A stretch of DNA of 64,000 bases, taken from positions 27,283 through 91,282 of the forward strand of contig JAHLWZ010000476.1 of NCBI GenBank assembly GCA_020536535.1, written 5' to 3'. A program made the position numbers and the translations under genes. This document shows positions 24,472 to 36,648 of this stretch, in pieces. Position 1 is the stretch's first letter; each line of letters starts with the position of its first letter. The notes under the pieces were generated by a model, which had not been told where the DNA came from, did no database searches, and saw only the letters and a program-made list of their open reading frames with translations. The stretch is from Pelomyxa schiedti. Its lineage: Eukaryota > Evosea > Pelobiontida > Pelomyxidae.

Positions 24472-26973
24472 AACCATTCCGGTAACCCCAGTGGTCGCCC
24501 AAACTCCAATTTCTCGAAAATGAACGAACGGCAGCGAACCGCAACGGGTACGACCACCGGGTCCCACAATTCCCGCTCGCAGAGCCCCCTCCAAACACCA
24601 TCGTTGCGCCCAACCGGGGCCGGCGCCCCGACGGCACCCGCCGGCCCAGTGACCAACAGCAACAGCAATCGTGGGACGTCGACCACAGGCCCCCCGGAAC
24701 CCAGAGCGGGTGACACTCTAGGAGTCGCGGACCATCGCAGCTATACCACCACCACCACCAACTCATCGTCGTTCACCGCCAGTGTATGTGTCAGCGACAT
24801 CGACGGCGGGTCCAACTACAACGACACGGCCAGCACATGCACGGACATCACCCCTGAAGCTGGTGGTACATGCACTGGCACCGCTACTGTCACTGGTACC
24901 GGCACTGGCACCGGAACAGGAACGGGAACGGGAACGGGAACGGGGACTGGGACTATTATTGGCACTTGCTCTGATACGAATAGTGACGTGGACACTGTGT
25001 GCGACAGTTGCAGTGGCAGTGCCAGCGGAACCGGCAGTGGCAGTAATAGTAATAGTCATAGTAACAGTCGCAGCAGCAGCAGCAGCAGGAATACTGGAAG
25101 TGAGGATATGTCAGACTCTGCCACCAAGGCCAAGGTTAATCCTAAGGGTGGGCACAGGGTGGCAATGGCACCTGGTTCGCGTTGTACAACAACTACAACT
25201 GAGACTACATCCACAGTTAAAACTCCCAATGGTCATGGTAGTACCGCCGCTGGCACTAGATGTCACTCAGATGAGTTGTGTCAGAGCACACAGGTAACCG
25301 GCACTCCGTGCGAAAAGGTGGGAGAGAGATCAGGGTCTGTGCCGGGTGATGAAATTGATGGTTTAACACGAGGTAGCATATCTTGGATGCCGGAACTGAG
25401 GCACGCTTTGAATTTGCTCGGCTGGTGTGTCATGTCTTCTGTTGCCTGGATTATATGGATCCCGCTCGTTGTTCTCACTTTATCTCGTATCAAGTGGGCT
25501 ACCTGTTATTTAATAACACTCTGTAACTGATATGAACTTGAAGGGATTCAGCAGGAAATAAGGCCAAGTATCTTCGTAGTTTCATATTTACACTTCAAAG
25601 TGAGTGTGCAGTCCTATGCTGGGAGGGATGTTTACTTTTTTTCCTTTTCACGTGATGAAACAGTCTGTGGAATGATGTTACCCGTACCGTTTATTTTTTA
25701 TGGGGCCCTTGGCCCCTACTTGAAATTGTCCAAATATAGTAAGTTGGCCTTCTTATTTACCTGTTTCCTCTGTGTAGTTGCCATTACTACCGTTCCTTGC
25801 ATTGTTCTTTTTGAAGGTTGCAACTCACATATACCCCGCCTAAACTCACTGCAATCAGTTGGAATTAATAGGTTCGCAGCTTTTCGTATTCCTATTCCAT
25901 CAACTGTTGCAATACTTGCTGTAGTCATTGTGCTTTTTGCCATCGGCACACACAAGTTGCGCGTACTATTTTTCCTGCTGCCAGTGGGAATTGTGGGGGC
26001 TGTTGCTCTATTTGGAGACATGTTTATCATACCAGCCTCGAGAGATATGGATGGGGCTGCAGGCACGCTGTGGAGAGCTATCTCTTTACCCCTGATGTCA
26101 TTGCTTGCTGTTGTGACTTTCCGAGGAGCATCGTTTAGGTAATTCTTAATTAGTCTCCTTAATCTGATGGAAAAAGTTTGTACCATTCATTACCAGTAAA
26201 AACCTTGAGTACATTGTTCCCAGAAGCTTGCACGTTACCTTTAGTACTCTTTTTTGGTCGGTTCTCTGTAATCAATCTCCCGTCCCTGTGGGCCACTTTA
26301 TTAGGGACCATAACCTTCCGTGCACTTGAGACACTTTGGGTATGCAGCATTCATTTATAGGCACTTCTAAGAGTAACGGATAGATCCTTATTGGTTGGAT
26401 TCTCACTCCTCCACACATGATTGAGTACGTTAACACTTGCGTGGCTGGAAAATTTGGTTTGAACAAGACCAGTCCGGCAATGAAACTGTTCAAAGGCTTA
26501 CTGGAATTCTTTGTCACACCAGACCTGCCCTTTCAGCTGGAGCACACCAACATCGTGTGCTTTGCTGGAACTACCGCCGGTGTATTCTCCTGTGTACTGC
26601 TTTATGTATTCACAAATACCTACGTGAAGGAGGTGTTCCAGGAGAACCTGAGGCACGACGTGACATTGGTTTTGTGCTGTATGCTGGCTGCTGATGTGTA
26701 TTTCCTGGTTGTTCTGTGCTATGTATCCAGGAGAATGACCGGCAGCGCTCCGGCTTTTGGCTTGCACAAATTCCCGTGCTTTGTGAATGCTTTGGGAATG
26801 GTGTATGGAAACATGTTCGTTACGTTCTGGATGGCTTGGAAAGCTTTCACCATGCTTATTTGTCAAAACCAAGTATGTACAATTTCCTATCTCGGGCGTC
26901 CAAATTCATGCACAAAAAACTAAAACTACAGAGCATTGTGAAGAATGAGTGGGCGTCGTGTGATTTGCGGTGA
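24472..26973 (+). CDS. Multi-pass membrane protein with Ser/Thr/Gly-rich N-terminus
   Basis: Unrecognised. The first about 300 residues are low complexity (Ser, Thr, Gly; includes an uninterrupted TG dipeptide run encoded near 24890-24955). A hydrophobic segment (WCVMSSVAWIIWIPLVVLTL) follows, then after an intron (about 25489-25600, phase 1) further hydrophobic segments up to a total near nine: GMMLPVPFIFYGAL, LAFLFTCFLCVVAITTVPCI, TVAILAVVIVLFAIG, VLFFLLPVGIVGAVALFG, LPLMSLLAVVTF, FAGTTAGVFSCVLLYVF, VLCCMLAADVYFLVVLCYV and NALGMVYGNMFVTFW. The region 26143-26410 holds at least two introns with unsettled joins. The last exon (after intron about 26873-26930) ends at 26973. A receptor or channel is possible, but no family motif is visible. 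ATG 24472 has the better context; 24442 is also in frame. Confidence 0.6.
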
Positions 26974-27046
26974 AATACCTTTCCCCAGAAATTGTAGTTT
27001 TGGAAATTTTGTATTGTAAGACAAAACTTTTTTTTTGCTATTACGT

Positions 27047-28712
27047 TTATAGTGGTTTTTTGTGATTCTCTTTACTTGTTACATGCCAATGTCGGCAAGT
27101 AGTCGTGGTGGCAGTACTACTTTGGCCGCTTGTGTCAATAATACATCGTATTCTGCATAACGGGTTTAGCACGAAAGGTAGTGTCTGGTTGTTACCTTGG
27201 GGTGACATTTTGTGGGGTTCACTTTGGAGAAATGGTATTATTTCCGAAAATGACAACTTGAAGAGTTTTTCTGTTGGGCATTAGCCCAAAAAAAGAATTT
27301 AGGTTGCACAATACCTCTGTTCATCTTCAGAAAGGAAAGTGCAACTTTGAAAACGACAGTAAAATCTTCACAAAAAAACCAATCCCTAATGGGAGTTAAT
27401 GGTTCTCTAATCCCGCCAAGAGGTACCATATCATGGATACCAAAGGAACAGGAAAAGAGCCTGCGAAAATTGTGAGAAACCATGAGGCAAATGCACCATA
27501 GGGGACATTCAAATCGTTCTAATGAGAAGTTAGTTCCAAATCAGGGAAATAGCATTCCTACAAAAAACTCGGAAATATCAGGAATGAGTCTGCTAACGAG
27601 AGCCTCGAATGCTGTTAATGAGGAGGAAAGACATGGAACACCAGCCAGAAAGAATCCGCGCATACTATACAACAGTAGAATGCTGTCAAGAGTCCAAAAA
27701 GCCGCTTCCTCATTCATTCGCATAAGGAGTGTTCCGACAACAAAGTTTAGACCCTGGCAATACCCAACATCACTGTCACGAACGGAGTATGCATACAAAA
27801 CTCGATAAAGAGTTTCTTGTCTGTAAAAAAGAGATTAAAGAGCAGCTTTTCCTCCCAAAAAGTTACCCAGTGGCAGTGGCGAAGAAGGGGTGATTTGGGA
27901 AAGTCCTCCCAACATCAACTTTAATCTTCCGGGCAAACTCATTGTCCTCAGTACTTTTAAGGTGCATCTTGTTTCCGTTGGAATCGAGGAATGACTTTTA
28001 TGTGTCATACTTCATATTCCTGGGGGTGTGAAGTTTGTCTTTCCCCAGAACACGATAGCTTCTGCCATAAATACCCTCGCAAGCAGTCAGGAACACCTTT
28101 TCGGACTTTTTCTTTGATCTGCTGCATAAGGCCGATGAAAATTAAGGAGGTATATACCTTCTTCTTTCGGGGTTGATAAAAGGCTTCCCAGTTTATTAAA
28201 GCAGAAATCCACTTGGAAATGAGTTTTTCCATTGCAAGGTTGTTTCTTAGCCATGTGTATGTCGATGTGTCAATTATCTTTTCGTCAAATGTCCCATTGT
28301 ATAGAATGAGTGTTGGTTCCACCTTTTGGCATAAGTATTGCTTCTCCTACTTAGTGTTGTATTATACCAGTGAAGATAAACTGTATGACTCGAGAGTTCG
28401 CGAGTTATCAAGCCAAAGCCCCACAAGCTTTTGCTGGTACCCTAGTGGCAAAAAAGCTAAGAAGTTCTTAACACCACTTGTCTCATAATTCTGTTTTAGA
28501 AGTGAGTGTTGCCCATGAAGGACAGGAATGAAACATGCAGTAATGATGTTATTAAAGACTGTGCTGTGTCTGTTGCGGAATATGTAATTTTCCTTGCAAT
28601 ATGGAACTCTGGGATAATGATTCTGCCCAATCATTAGACCAACAGAAATCAGAAAAGAAATGTCTACGTGACGCTGAGCGTTTTCACTTCGTATAGTGTT
28701 TGGTAAGACCAT
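27047..28712 (-). CDS. TBC-domain Rab GTPase-activating protein
   Basis: Stimulates GTP hydrolysis by Rab proteins in membrane traffic. The TBC domain is assembled over short introns: KEKVRKGVPDCLRGYLWQ, then KVDVGRTFPNHPFF with the catalytic Arg finger (DxGR), YRVLYAYSVRDSDVGYCQGL with the Gln finger (YCQG), FWTLDSIL, FASWFLTIFAGSFPVPL, SMIWDWFFCEDF and VALSFLKMNREKLFKLSF. Both fingers are intact, so it should be active. The N-terminal part (ATG 28712, about 115 residues before the first well-marked intron) has no recognised domain; part of it (CFIPVLHGQHSLL) is hydrophobic and conserved-looking. Ends at 27047 with a Thr-rich tail. Convergent with the membrane-protein gene, 73 bp apart. Confidence 0.85.
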
Positions 28713-28810
28713 AGAGCATCAATAACCTACAAGAACCATAGGTTAACACAAGAATACAATAAGCTAAAATTTAAATGTGTTGTTTGCATGCAAGCTTATT
28801 GTTGGCGCCA

Positions 28811-30120
28811 TTAGTCTTCACTTTTTGCAGCATCTGCCTGGATAAAACCGTGGAGCTGCTCAGAGGTACAGTGAAGTCCTATTGCCATCTTAGTAGGAGA
28901 AATAAAACTATCTAGTACATCAGGAATGTCAGTTCGGGAGGTGTTTGAGTAGCCCTCAGTTCCGAATTTTGTTACATATCTTCTGAATCCCCAGGCAGAG
29001 TCTTCTGGATAAGTTACGTGATTTAGATAAGCATTGACATTTCTGAACTAATAATTGCATAAGGACAGACATCAACAACATTAATACTACCAGTAGGTGT
29101 AGATGACGATTTAGCAGGTTCTTCCAAGACATCGTTATCTACCACCACAAGAGAGTGCTTGGGGTTCTCATTTGATAATGGTGAATCAGTGCGTTCGCGA
29201 TTCGCGTGCCTGTTTTCACAGGTTTCGGATGTTGGTGAGTGTCGAGTTTGTGATGGATTGATTGAAGCAGTTGAATCCATAAGGGCCATCAGTGCAGGTG
29301 CTGATGAACGCAGAGTGGAGTTTAGACTTGCATCCGTCAGTGAGACGATTTGCTCCGAGGTTGCCGATTTCATGAGCCCGGGACGCTGTGAATTGATCTT
29401 GGATTCACTTGAAGGGGAGGCGGTGCTGGAAGTGTTTAGTGTAGTGGATTTTGGCGGCGCATCTGCAGCAGTTTTTGTGTTGTCTCTTCTGCTGTTATTT
29501 GGACTTGCCACTGGTTCAGTGGGGATAAAGAAACGAGAAGCCATTCCGGGTTGGAGACTGTCCATCATTGCCTGCACCCCCACCAGCATCCCCAAAGCTT
29601 CGTACAGGCAGCCAATGAGCTCGTCGCGCCACGACCTGCCTCGCCCAACGACCACACACACTCTTCCGACGCCAATCAGGTTTTTGGTCCCCACGCCTAT
29701 CCTCGCATGGAAGCACACGGATCTCATGCTTGGGATAGATCTGTGCGCCCTCACCGAGGTCACATGACTCGGCCTCGGCGGTTTCGACGTGGGTGGACCG
29801 CTCATCGCGCTCGTCGTTGCAGCGTTGGCGGCGTGGGTCTGGGCCGCAGTTGCAGTTGCAGCCGCAGCCGCAGTCGCAGAGCTTTTCTTTGTGGGAGGCG
29901 GGGAGTTCTTAATTATTTCGGCGAGGCTTTTCGGCTTGGCATTGGAGGCGGCTGAAGGCTTGGATTTCGAGGGCGACTTGGATGCCGCCGGTTTTTTTTG
30001 CGCTTGCTCTGGGACGGCAAGCAATGACACAGCCCTTCGGTGACCTGAGGACCCAGACGTGCTTGTGGGGGGACTTTCCTTGCCGGTAACGTCTGCTGTG
30101 TCGTCACGGCGTCTCGACAT
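28811..30120 (-). CDS. Unknown protein with Ser/Ala/Lys-rich N-terminus
   Basis: Unrecognised. ATG 30120 opens a GC-rich, low-complexity start (many Ser, Pro, Lys, Ala). A short globular-looking stretch follows (CFHARIGVGTKNLIGVGRVC, then a helix ELIGCLYEALGMLVGVQAMM), then a Ser/Thr/Asn-rich linker. Reading through a 65-nt intron (about 29056-29120) joins a conserved-looking C-terminus: NAYLNHVTYPEDSAWGFRRY, DIPDVLDSFISP, stop at 28811. It could be a small regulatory or adaptor protein; I do not assign a function. The gene is arranged head to tail between the radical SAM gene and the RabGAP gene. Confidence 0.55.
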
Positions 30121-30388
30121 TTTGTTTTTCTAATAAACGGACATGCGTAGTGACCGATCGGCTTTTTTTGGATTGAGAAATTCCGACAGATCTGTAAATG
30201 GACTGTGTGCTGTCTGGTTTTTTTCCAGATCGTGGGTGTCTGTGATGAAGCACCCAGGAGGAGTTAGAGACGCAGGAACAAGATGACGAGGATGAGGAAC
30301 TTCTTCTCTTTTTCCAAACCAAATGTCCTAAGAATCAGCATGTAAAATAGCTTAAAAACGTGTGATAGTGGACCTAGTTTCAATTAAC

Positions 30389-31998
30389 TCAACAGTTACT
30401 CGTAGTCGCGGTGGAGTCCCTGTCACCACGTGAATTGGGTGTAGAGGATGCGGCAGCAGTGGCCATTATGGGATCGGTTGCATTGGGGGTTGGAGTATGT
30501 TGTGCTTCAGGGCTGTGTGTTTCAGTGGGAGAGGGGTATGTAAGAGGAGGTAGGGGATTCATAAACTGACTCCACATGACTTTTGGTTTGCCCGCGAGGC
30601 TCCGGCAGAGTTCTTGGATAGCCGCATCGGTTTGACCTTGAATGATCTGTTGCACATTTCGTTTATCTTCTTCGGTTTGCACTCTTACGCGCTGGGTAAT
30701 CATGTTCATCTGTGGTTATTTTAGTTGTTGGTTAATGCAAACAAATCCGTATTGACGGAACACGTGCCTTTCCTATATAAATGTGGTCAGTAACAAATTG
30801 AGACAATAGGTCCACGAGGGCCGCGGCATTGTGTGTGTCAAGACACGGCTCCATATTGACACTTGTTCTGTATCCCTCAGAGAAGGCATACTACTTTAAC
30901 ATCACAAATTTCCTTAATTAGATATTGTTGTAGACTTTAAGGGCCTCGAATCTCTCTTCAAAAGTGGGTGCATGAGGTTCCCAATAGCTTAGTAAAGAAT
31001 TGTTCTGTGCCCCAATAGTGAATCGGAAAACAAGTAAATGCTTGTAGGGTTTAAATTCGCTGCACATTCGGGTTACGCAGGACATATGGGGTTTAGAAAA
31101 GATGTAGACAAAGTTCCCTGCCTGAAAAAGCTTTTTTAACACCTTCAAGATGTTATCCAAGTATAAAATGTTAGGTGGAGCCCACAGTTATGCATGCTTC
31201 AAGAACAGAGGGGAAAATATCGTGGGACGACGGAAACATTACCTAAAACTTTAGTGCACTTCTTCAATCCCTAATCCCACACCGCTCCATTTTTAAGCTT
31301 CCTCCTGGATTTGTTTACTTCACTCCAGCGGATCGATGGATTCTGGTCCCATTCATCGGCACTTGTTTGATGGTATCTTGAAGTAGCATAGTGCCTAGCA
31401 TAACAATATCTGCATTTGTGCAAGCAACCTGCACACGGTGAGAAGGGAAAAAAAAAGACTCAGTACACTCCCTAAACAAAACAAGTGGCATAATAATAAC
31501 ACAACAAGACCAAAACAGAAACACCCAAATATAACCAGCCGTAACAAGAGAAAACACGAAGCCCAAAAACTCACCCGTCACGCAGTTGACAGAGTGCCGC
31601 ACGATCCTCTCAATGTCGTTGTCCCCCTCGCACCCCTCGTCCCCGCCCATAAGCCCCATCCTTCCCGCCTTGGTGGCGTTGTTGTTGGCACTAGCACCAG
31701 TCGCGCTCGTAGTAGTCGTAGTCGTAGTAGTCCTAGTCGTAGCCGTTGTTGTATCATCGCTGATCCCCACGGCGTTTCCATGGCCGCCCCCAAAATTCGC
31801 CTTGCTGGTTGTGGTCGCGTCCAACGCCGTGGTGGCTGCTCCCGGGCTCGCCCTCACAGTGGCCGTCGGCGCCGCGTGGCCTGGGTCCGCCACCGTCTTG
31901 GTGTCGGGCGAGGAAGCACCCAGTGCCCGGCCAAAGACAACTTGGTCCAGGGTGGTTTGCACCAGGCGACGTCGCTTCGGTGTCGTCGCGTTGGCCAT
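30389..31998 (-). CDS. Radical SAM enzyme of the SplB/COG1533 type
   Basis: Iron-sulfur radical enzyme. ATG 31998 begins a basic head (KRRR) and QTTLDQVV, then an Ala/Thr-rich linker. A long intron (about 31440-31573) leads to TGCLHKCRYCYARHYA, the CxxxCxxC cluster with the CYAR extension seen in the spore photoproduct lyase/DNA repair photolyase group. Next, VMFPSSHDIFPSVLEACI, GNFVYIFSKPH, LLVFRFTIGAQNNSLLSYWEP, APTFEERFEALK, SVNMEPCL and an IYIGKARMN...TEEDKRNVQQII segment follow the order of that family. Ends at 30389 after a Pro/Ser/Thr tail. Introns include about 31250-31290 (GTGTGG donor), 31162-31204 and 30722-30768. Such enzymes are rare in eukaryotes, so a bacterial source is likely. 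Whether it works on DNA, and where it acts, are unknown; the KRRR could be a nuclear signal. Confidence 0.82.
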
Positions 31999-32194
31999 TA
32001 CGCCGGCTAGATAAATCTAGTTTCAGACAAGTCGCGGGTTGGCTTGAGTTTGGCTTTCTTTTCTGCATGCAAACAAACCAAATAACAGAAATGACACGCG
32101 AACTCTGCCGTGTCCGGCAATAAACATATATGTATTTGGTGTGTACAGAAATACAAGTCTTGGCGTTGTGAGGAGCCTCGATGAGGACACCACA

Positions 32195-34745
32195 CTACAG
32201 CCGTATCTTGGAGTCCAACTTGGACTCTAGCTTCTCCTTCAGTTTCGCAGGAAGCTCCTTTGGCTTGTACTTCACGTAGGAAGCACCCAGTGCGGCCTCC
32301 CTAGCTTCTTCACTGGAGCCAGACTTTGACTCCCCATCTGATGCAGGATCGAGTTCTAACATCTCGGGCTCTAATTCCGCCGGCTCCAGTTCTCCTTCTT
32401 CAGCTGGTTCTAGTTCGAGAATATCACTATTATGTGGGGAGAGACGGCCTTTGGGCGAAGGTGTTCCTCGACCTGTGAGTGGTCAGAAAAGCGAGTGCGC
32501 TGGGGTATTGTTTTTTTTTTACCTTTGAAGTCGGCTGATAGCTTCATAGAAGCATCTGTGACAGAAGGTAGTTTTCCAGATATTTCTCGCTTTGTCTCGG
32601 TTTGCTTTACCACCACCTTGGGGATGCTACTACTGGAAGACTTGCTTTTGCTGCTGCTCGACGAAGATGACTTACCTTTTTTACTTGAAGATTTGGCTGA
32701 AGGTTGGGTTGTTACGAGTACTGATTGCACAGGTTGGACCTTCTGAACAGTTAAACTGAGCGGCTTTTCAGTTCCCTTACTCGACTTTGAAGAAGACGAG
32801 CCAGAAGACTTACTCTTAGAGCCACTCTTGCTGCTTGAGCCACTCCCGCTCTTGCTCTTGGAGCCATTGTGGCTTTTTACACCACTTGAACTTAGTGAAG
32901 ATTTTGCTGCTGTGGGTACTGCAACGTCAGTCTTGGGACTTGTGAGGACAGTTTTGGGTGCGATTTTTGGTTTTGAGGAAGAGGAGGAGGCACTGTTAGA
33001 TTTGCTTCCTTTTTTCTTTGGAACGGCTGATACTGCCGGTTGGGAGGGCTTTGTGTCCACTTTGGCTTGTTGTGCTGGCACCGCAACTACATTTGAGGAC
33101 TGCCGAGCGGGAACTGCAGGTTTACTTTCTTCAGGTTTTACAACCACTTTAGGGGTTGGAGATTTGCCAGATTTTGAGTGTGACTTCGACTTTGAGTGCG
33201 ACCGGGAAGATGACTTAGAGTGTGAACGGGAAGATGGCTTGGAGCCCGACACAGAACCAGACTTGGAACTTGAACCAGACTTAGATTTCTTCTTTGTGAC
33301 AGTCAAGGAAGTATTTTTGACAGCAGCACCTGGTGCATTCTTTGTGGCGCCAGTGCTGGGTACAGAAATTTTGGCTGCTGTATTTTTTGTTGCATCCAAG
33401 GATGGGGCCGAAGGTTTGATTGGTTCTTTTGACTGGGTCTTTGGGGTTTTTTGCTTGGAGTTGGAAGAACCGGAATTGGACTTTGACCCGGAATTAGACT
33501 TTGAACCGGAGCCGGACTTTGAACCGGAACCTGAATGTGATCCAGACCATTGTGCTTGTAGCGCCCGTGCCTTTTTGACCAAGGCTTTTGCTCGTTCAGC
33601 GGCATCTGAATGTGATTTTGATCCTGATGTTGACTTGGATGTTGAGCCGGAGTGTGAACCAGGTTTGGATCCAGCCTTAGTCTTCGGGTTGACTTGTGGT
33701 TTGGGTTTTCCTGTGGCTGGTCCTGATCCAGACTTCGATACTGAGCCAGAAGCTGATTTCGAAATAGAGCGAGATCTTGACTTTGACCCCGACCTTGAAC
33801 GGGAGCCCGAGCCTGAGACAGAACCTGATCCAGATTTGGAGCCGGATCCGGAACGAGATTTGGAACCGGATCCGGAGCGAGATTTGGAACCAGACCCGGA
33901 GTGAGATCGTGAGCCGGAACCTGAGCGTGATCCTGACTTCGATTTAGTGCCAGAGCCAGACCGTGAGCCTGATTTTGATCTCGATCTTGATCCCGAGCCC
34001 GATACTGAGCCGGACCCAGACTTGGACCTGGACCTGGACCTGGACGCCGATCCTGATCCCGATTTTGATCTTGATCTAGAACCTGAGCCTGATCCTGATA
34101 CAGACCTCGACCTTGACTTGGATCCAGAACGTGAGTCTGATCTAGATCTAGATCCCGATCCCGAGTGCGATCGTGAACGTGAAGCTGATGATGTAGACCG
34201 TGAACCAGAAGACTTTGATCTGGATTTGGAGCGAGACCTCGATTTTGACCTGGACCGGGACCTGGAAGAAGACCTAGCGCCTAAATGCAGTATTAACTGA
34301 GTGTCGTTCATACTTTTAAGGGGTGTAGAATTTAAAGGAGATGTAGAAAAAGGGAGAAAGTAATGGGAGAAATGTACCTGCAGCAGGTTTTTTTCCTGCA
34401 CCAGAAGGTGCTTGGGCTTTGACGTTTGTGGCTGGTTGTTGTGTCTTTGTTTTGGTGTCTTCTACTTTAGTGGTTGGTTTTTGTTGGGCAGAGGGTCCCG
34501 GGTGAGGTTGCTTTTGTTGTTGCTTGGCGTCGATGACAGGTTTTGCGGTGGCGGCACCAACTGGTGGATTGTGGGATTGGGACTTGCCTACCTTTTTTCC
34601 TTCTGGTTTCTTCAACTTAAAATATCGAGTTATAAACTTGACAAACAAGATGCACAAGGATGAAAGAAAAAAAAACCTGGGGCAAACGAGAAAGAACAAA
34701 AAGACCCTGTTGGGTCTTCTTCATTTTGTACACGTTGTTATACAT
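32195..34745 (-). CDS. Ser/Lys/Arg-rich low-complexity protein
   Basis: Starts at ATG 34745 (MYNNVYKMKKTQQ) and continues over two introns into a Lys/Gln/Pro-rich part, then about 600 residues of Ser alternating with Lys, Arg or Gly (RSRSRSKS, SKSGSGSRS and similar) between about 34290 and 32520. The C-terminus after a last intron (32472-32523) is acidic then basic: ELEPAEEGELEPAEL followed by KPKELPAKLKEKLESKLDSK. No folded domain seen. The pattern resembles RS-rich nuclear speckle or nucleolar scaffold proteins (compare NOLC1-like serine repeats), which are heavily phosphorylated; that is only an analogy. The sequence is not a simple DNA repeat, since codons vary along the repeat. Confidence 0.65.
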
Positions 34746-35182
34746 TTAGTCTTGTAAGCGTGCGGTACGGCGATTAATTCCGCGCGTGCGTCGGTTTCGA
34801 CGGGGTTTTTTTTGTTTTGTTTTTGGCGTCGCTTTGTTTTCATTCAAAGAACCTTCAAATTTCCCTTCCGATAATATCCGAGAATAGACGTCTTTTCTCT
34901 TGAATCGAGCGCGGAGGGGTGAACATCCGAATGATTCTGATTATTCCCTGTTGCACCCAAGGTCAACCCACCCGTTAAAGCTCCATCAAAGTAGATGAAT
35001 ACACAGTACCTCGAAGCAAACTATCAAGAGAGTTAAGTGATTGCGGACTTGCCACCCTCCAATTGTGGGAACTCAAATGGGACGCGCACGCATTGGGGTT
35101 CTTTGGGCCTTCACATGTTTTCCTGCTCTTCATCAACTTGAACTTGTTGATTTTCTTTTCTGGCTAATTGGAACGCGAAGGG
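34746..35182. promoter_or_regulatory. Divergent promoter region
   Basis: 437 bp between the Ser/Lys-rich gene (-) and the BTB-SPRY gene (+). CpG-rich just upstream of the minus-strand gene (34760-34920), T-run near 34807. No coding or RNA gene seen. Confidence 0.4.
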
Positions 35183-36475
35183 ATGCACCACCCACACTCA
35201 CAGTCCAGTCCTTCGTTGGCCAAAGTTACCAGCGATTCAGTGGTGAAACTAAATGTTGGGGGTGAATTCTTTGCCACGTCACTATCAACGCTGACCTCTG
35301 TGGAGGCTTCTTTTTTCTATTCGATGTTTACTGGTCGCTTCACTTCCATGACTCTTGATGGTTGTGCTCGAGCGTGTTTCTGTTAGACACTACAAATTCA
35401 TATTCACTCTCATCCACAAAATTGTGAAACTACCCGTTTTTAATGTTTTAACGCAGCTACAAACAAATTGTAAACCATTATGCCAGGCTGCTTCTTTGTT
35501 GATAGGGATCCACATATGTTCAGGCACATACTTAACTTCCACCGAGGTCAAAATGTTCCAGTCCCGCACCTCTGTAATGCAGACCTGGCACAGCTTGCTG
35601 ATGACAGTGCATTCTACGGGCTACCCCGCCTTGAAGAAGTAGTGCGAAGGGAGCTAAAGAGGCGCGGGATGGACACAGCAGACGACAACATAGAGGAACG
35701 TAGAATGCGTGAATTCTGCACATTCAGGCCCGGTCACCCCCACTTCCCCTACACAGTTACAGCAAGCGGGCCCGAGAGTTCTAGTTCCGGCAGCGGGAAC
35801 TCGACCCTCACCTCCGGAACTTCAACGTGGCGGCGTAGAGCCACCAAGAAAGGCTCAGGCCCTGCCGTTGCGCTCGGAATCAGGCCCCTCGCTCCAGGCC
35901 TCGGCAAAGTCTGCAGGTGGGGTGTCAGAATCGTGCAGAGTGCCAAGGCTAATATCTCCATAGGCGTGGTGCGGGCCTCTATACTGACAGCCGCTCCCTC
36001 TGGGGGGGCGTTCGACGGATGGTGGTGCTTCCACGCGGGGAGTCACAGGCCCTCTGGCTATGCATATGATAGGTACTGCGTTTGGGTGCCAGACAATATT
36101 ATACCCCGCGTACCTACTTCTGATTCGCCTGGCCTAGCTTCATTCGATCCTCCGGTGGAATCTGCTGTTACTACTTCCACTGCTACTTCCGTGACCAACT
36201 CAACAACGGCAGTGGCAACGACGCCTGGGACATCCACAACACCAAAAACTCCCTGTAAGAAGAGGCCTGTGACACGGGTGGCCGAGGGTTCCATTGTCAA
36301 AGTGGCTGTGGAAGTTGATTCTGGTGTCATCTCGTTTGGCGTTGATGACAGTGACTACGCCGTGGCCTACAGCGGAGTCGATGTGCACTCTGAGCCACTT
36401 TTCCCCTGTGTGATTATGTACGATGACGGTGACACTGTAGAACTGGTGCCCCCTGAGGAATTTGACTTTGCCTGA
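35183..36475 (+). CDS. BTB (KCTD-type T1)-SPRY-like protein
   Basis: Probable adaptor, perhaps for cullin-type ubiquitin ligases. ATG 35183 starts a short Ser/His segment, then the T1/BTB fold: VVKLNVGGEFFATSLSTL, SFFYSMFTGRF, and after a 126-nt intron (35361-35486, phase 1) DGCFFVDRDPHMFRHILNF and ADDSAFYGLPRLEEVVRREL. This is the potassium-channel tetramerisation subtype (NVGG and FxDRDP). A Ser/Gly linker follows, then a region with SPRY-like strands (WGVRIVQSAKANISIGVV, YCVWVPDN) interrupted by a Ser/Thr insert, ending with GVISFGVDDSDYAVAY and FPCVIMYDDGDTVEL. Stop at 36475. The SPRY assignment is weaker than the BTB. The first exon join is certain from frame and motif. Confidence 0.85.
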
Positions 36476-36648
36476 GTTGGCGACCAAGCGAGAGACTCAG
36501 GAACGAATTTTCCCCATCAGATTCTGGGGAATTTGCAGCACTTGCCGTTTTTGTTACAACTTGGGGGACTGAGGAAAACTTCTGCCTTTTAAAAAGAAAA
36601 TTCTGTTAAAGTTAAGATTAAACAAACAAACAAAAAAAAAAACCGACA

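Noticed and set aside
24442-24780. Long minus-strand frames opposite the Ser/Thr-rich N-terminus
   Set aside because: Mirror images of GC-rich repetitive coding DNA on the plus strand, with Trp/Cys/Arg-rich nonsense composition.
32432-34300. Plus-strand frames encoding Glu/Asp/Pro repeats (EPEPD-type) opposite the Ser/Lys-rich gene
   Set aside because: Complement of RS/SGS codons; the minus frame has spliced ends, a proper start and stop, so the acidic frames are shadows.
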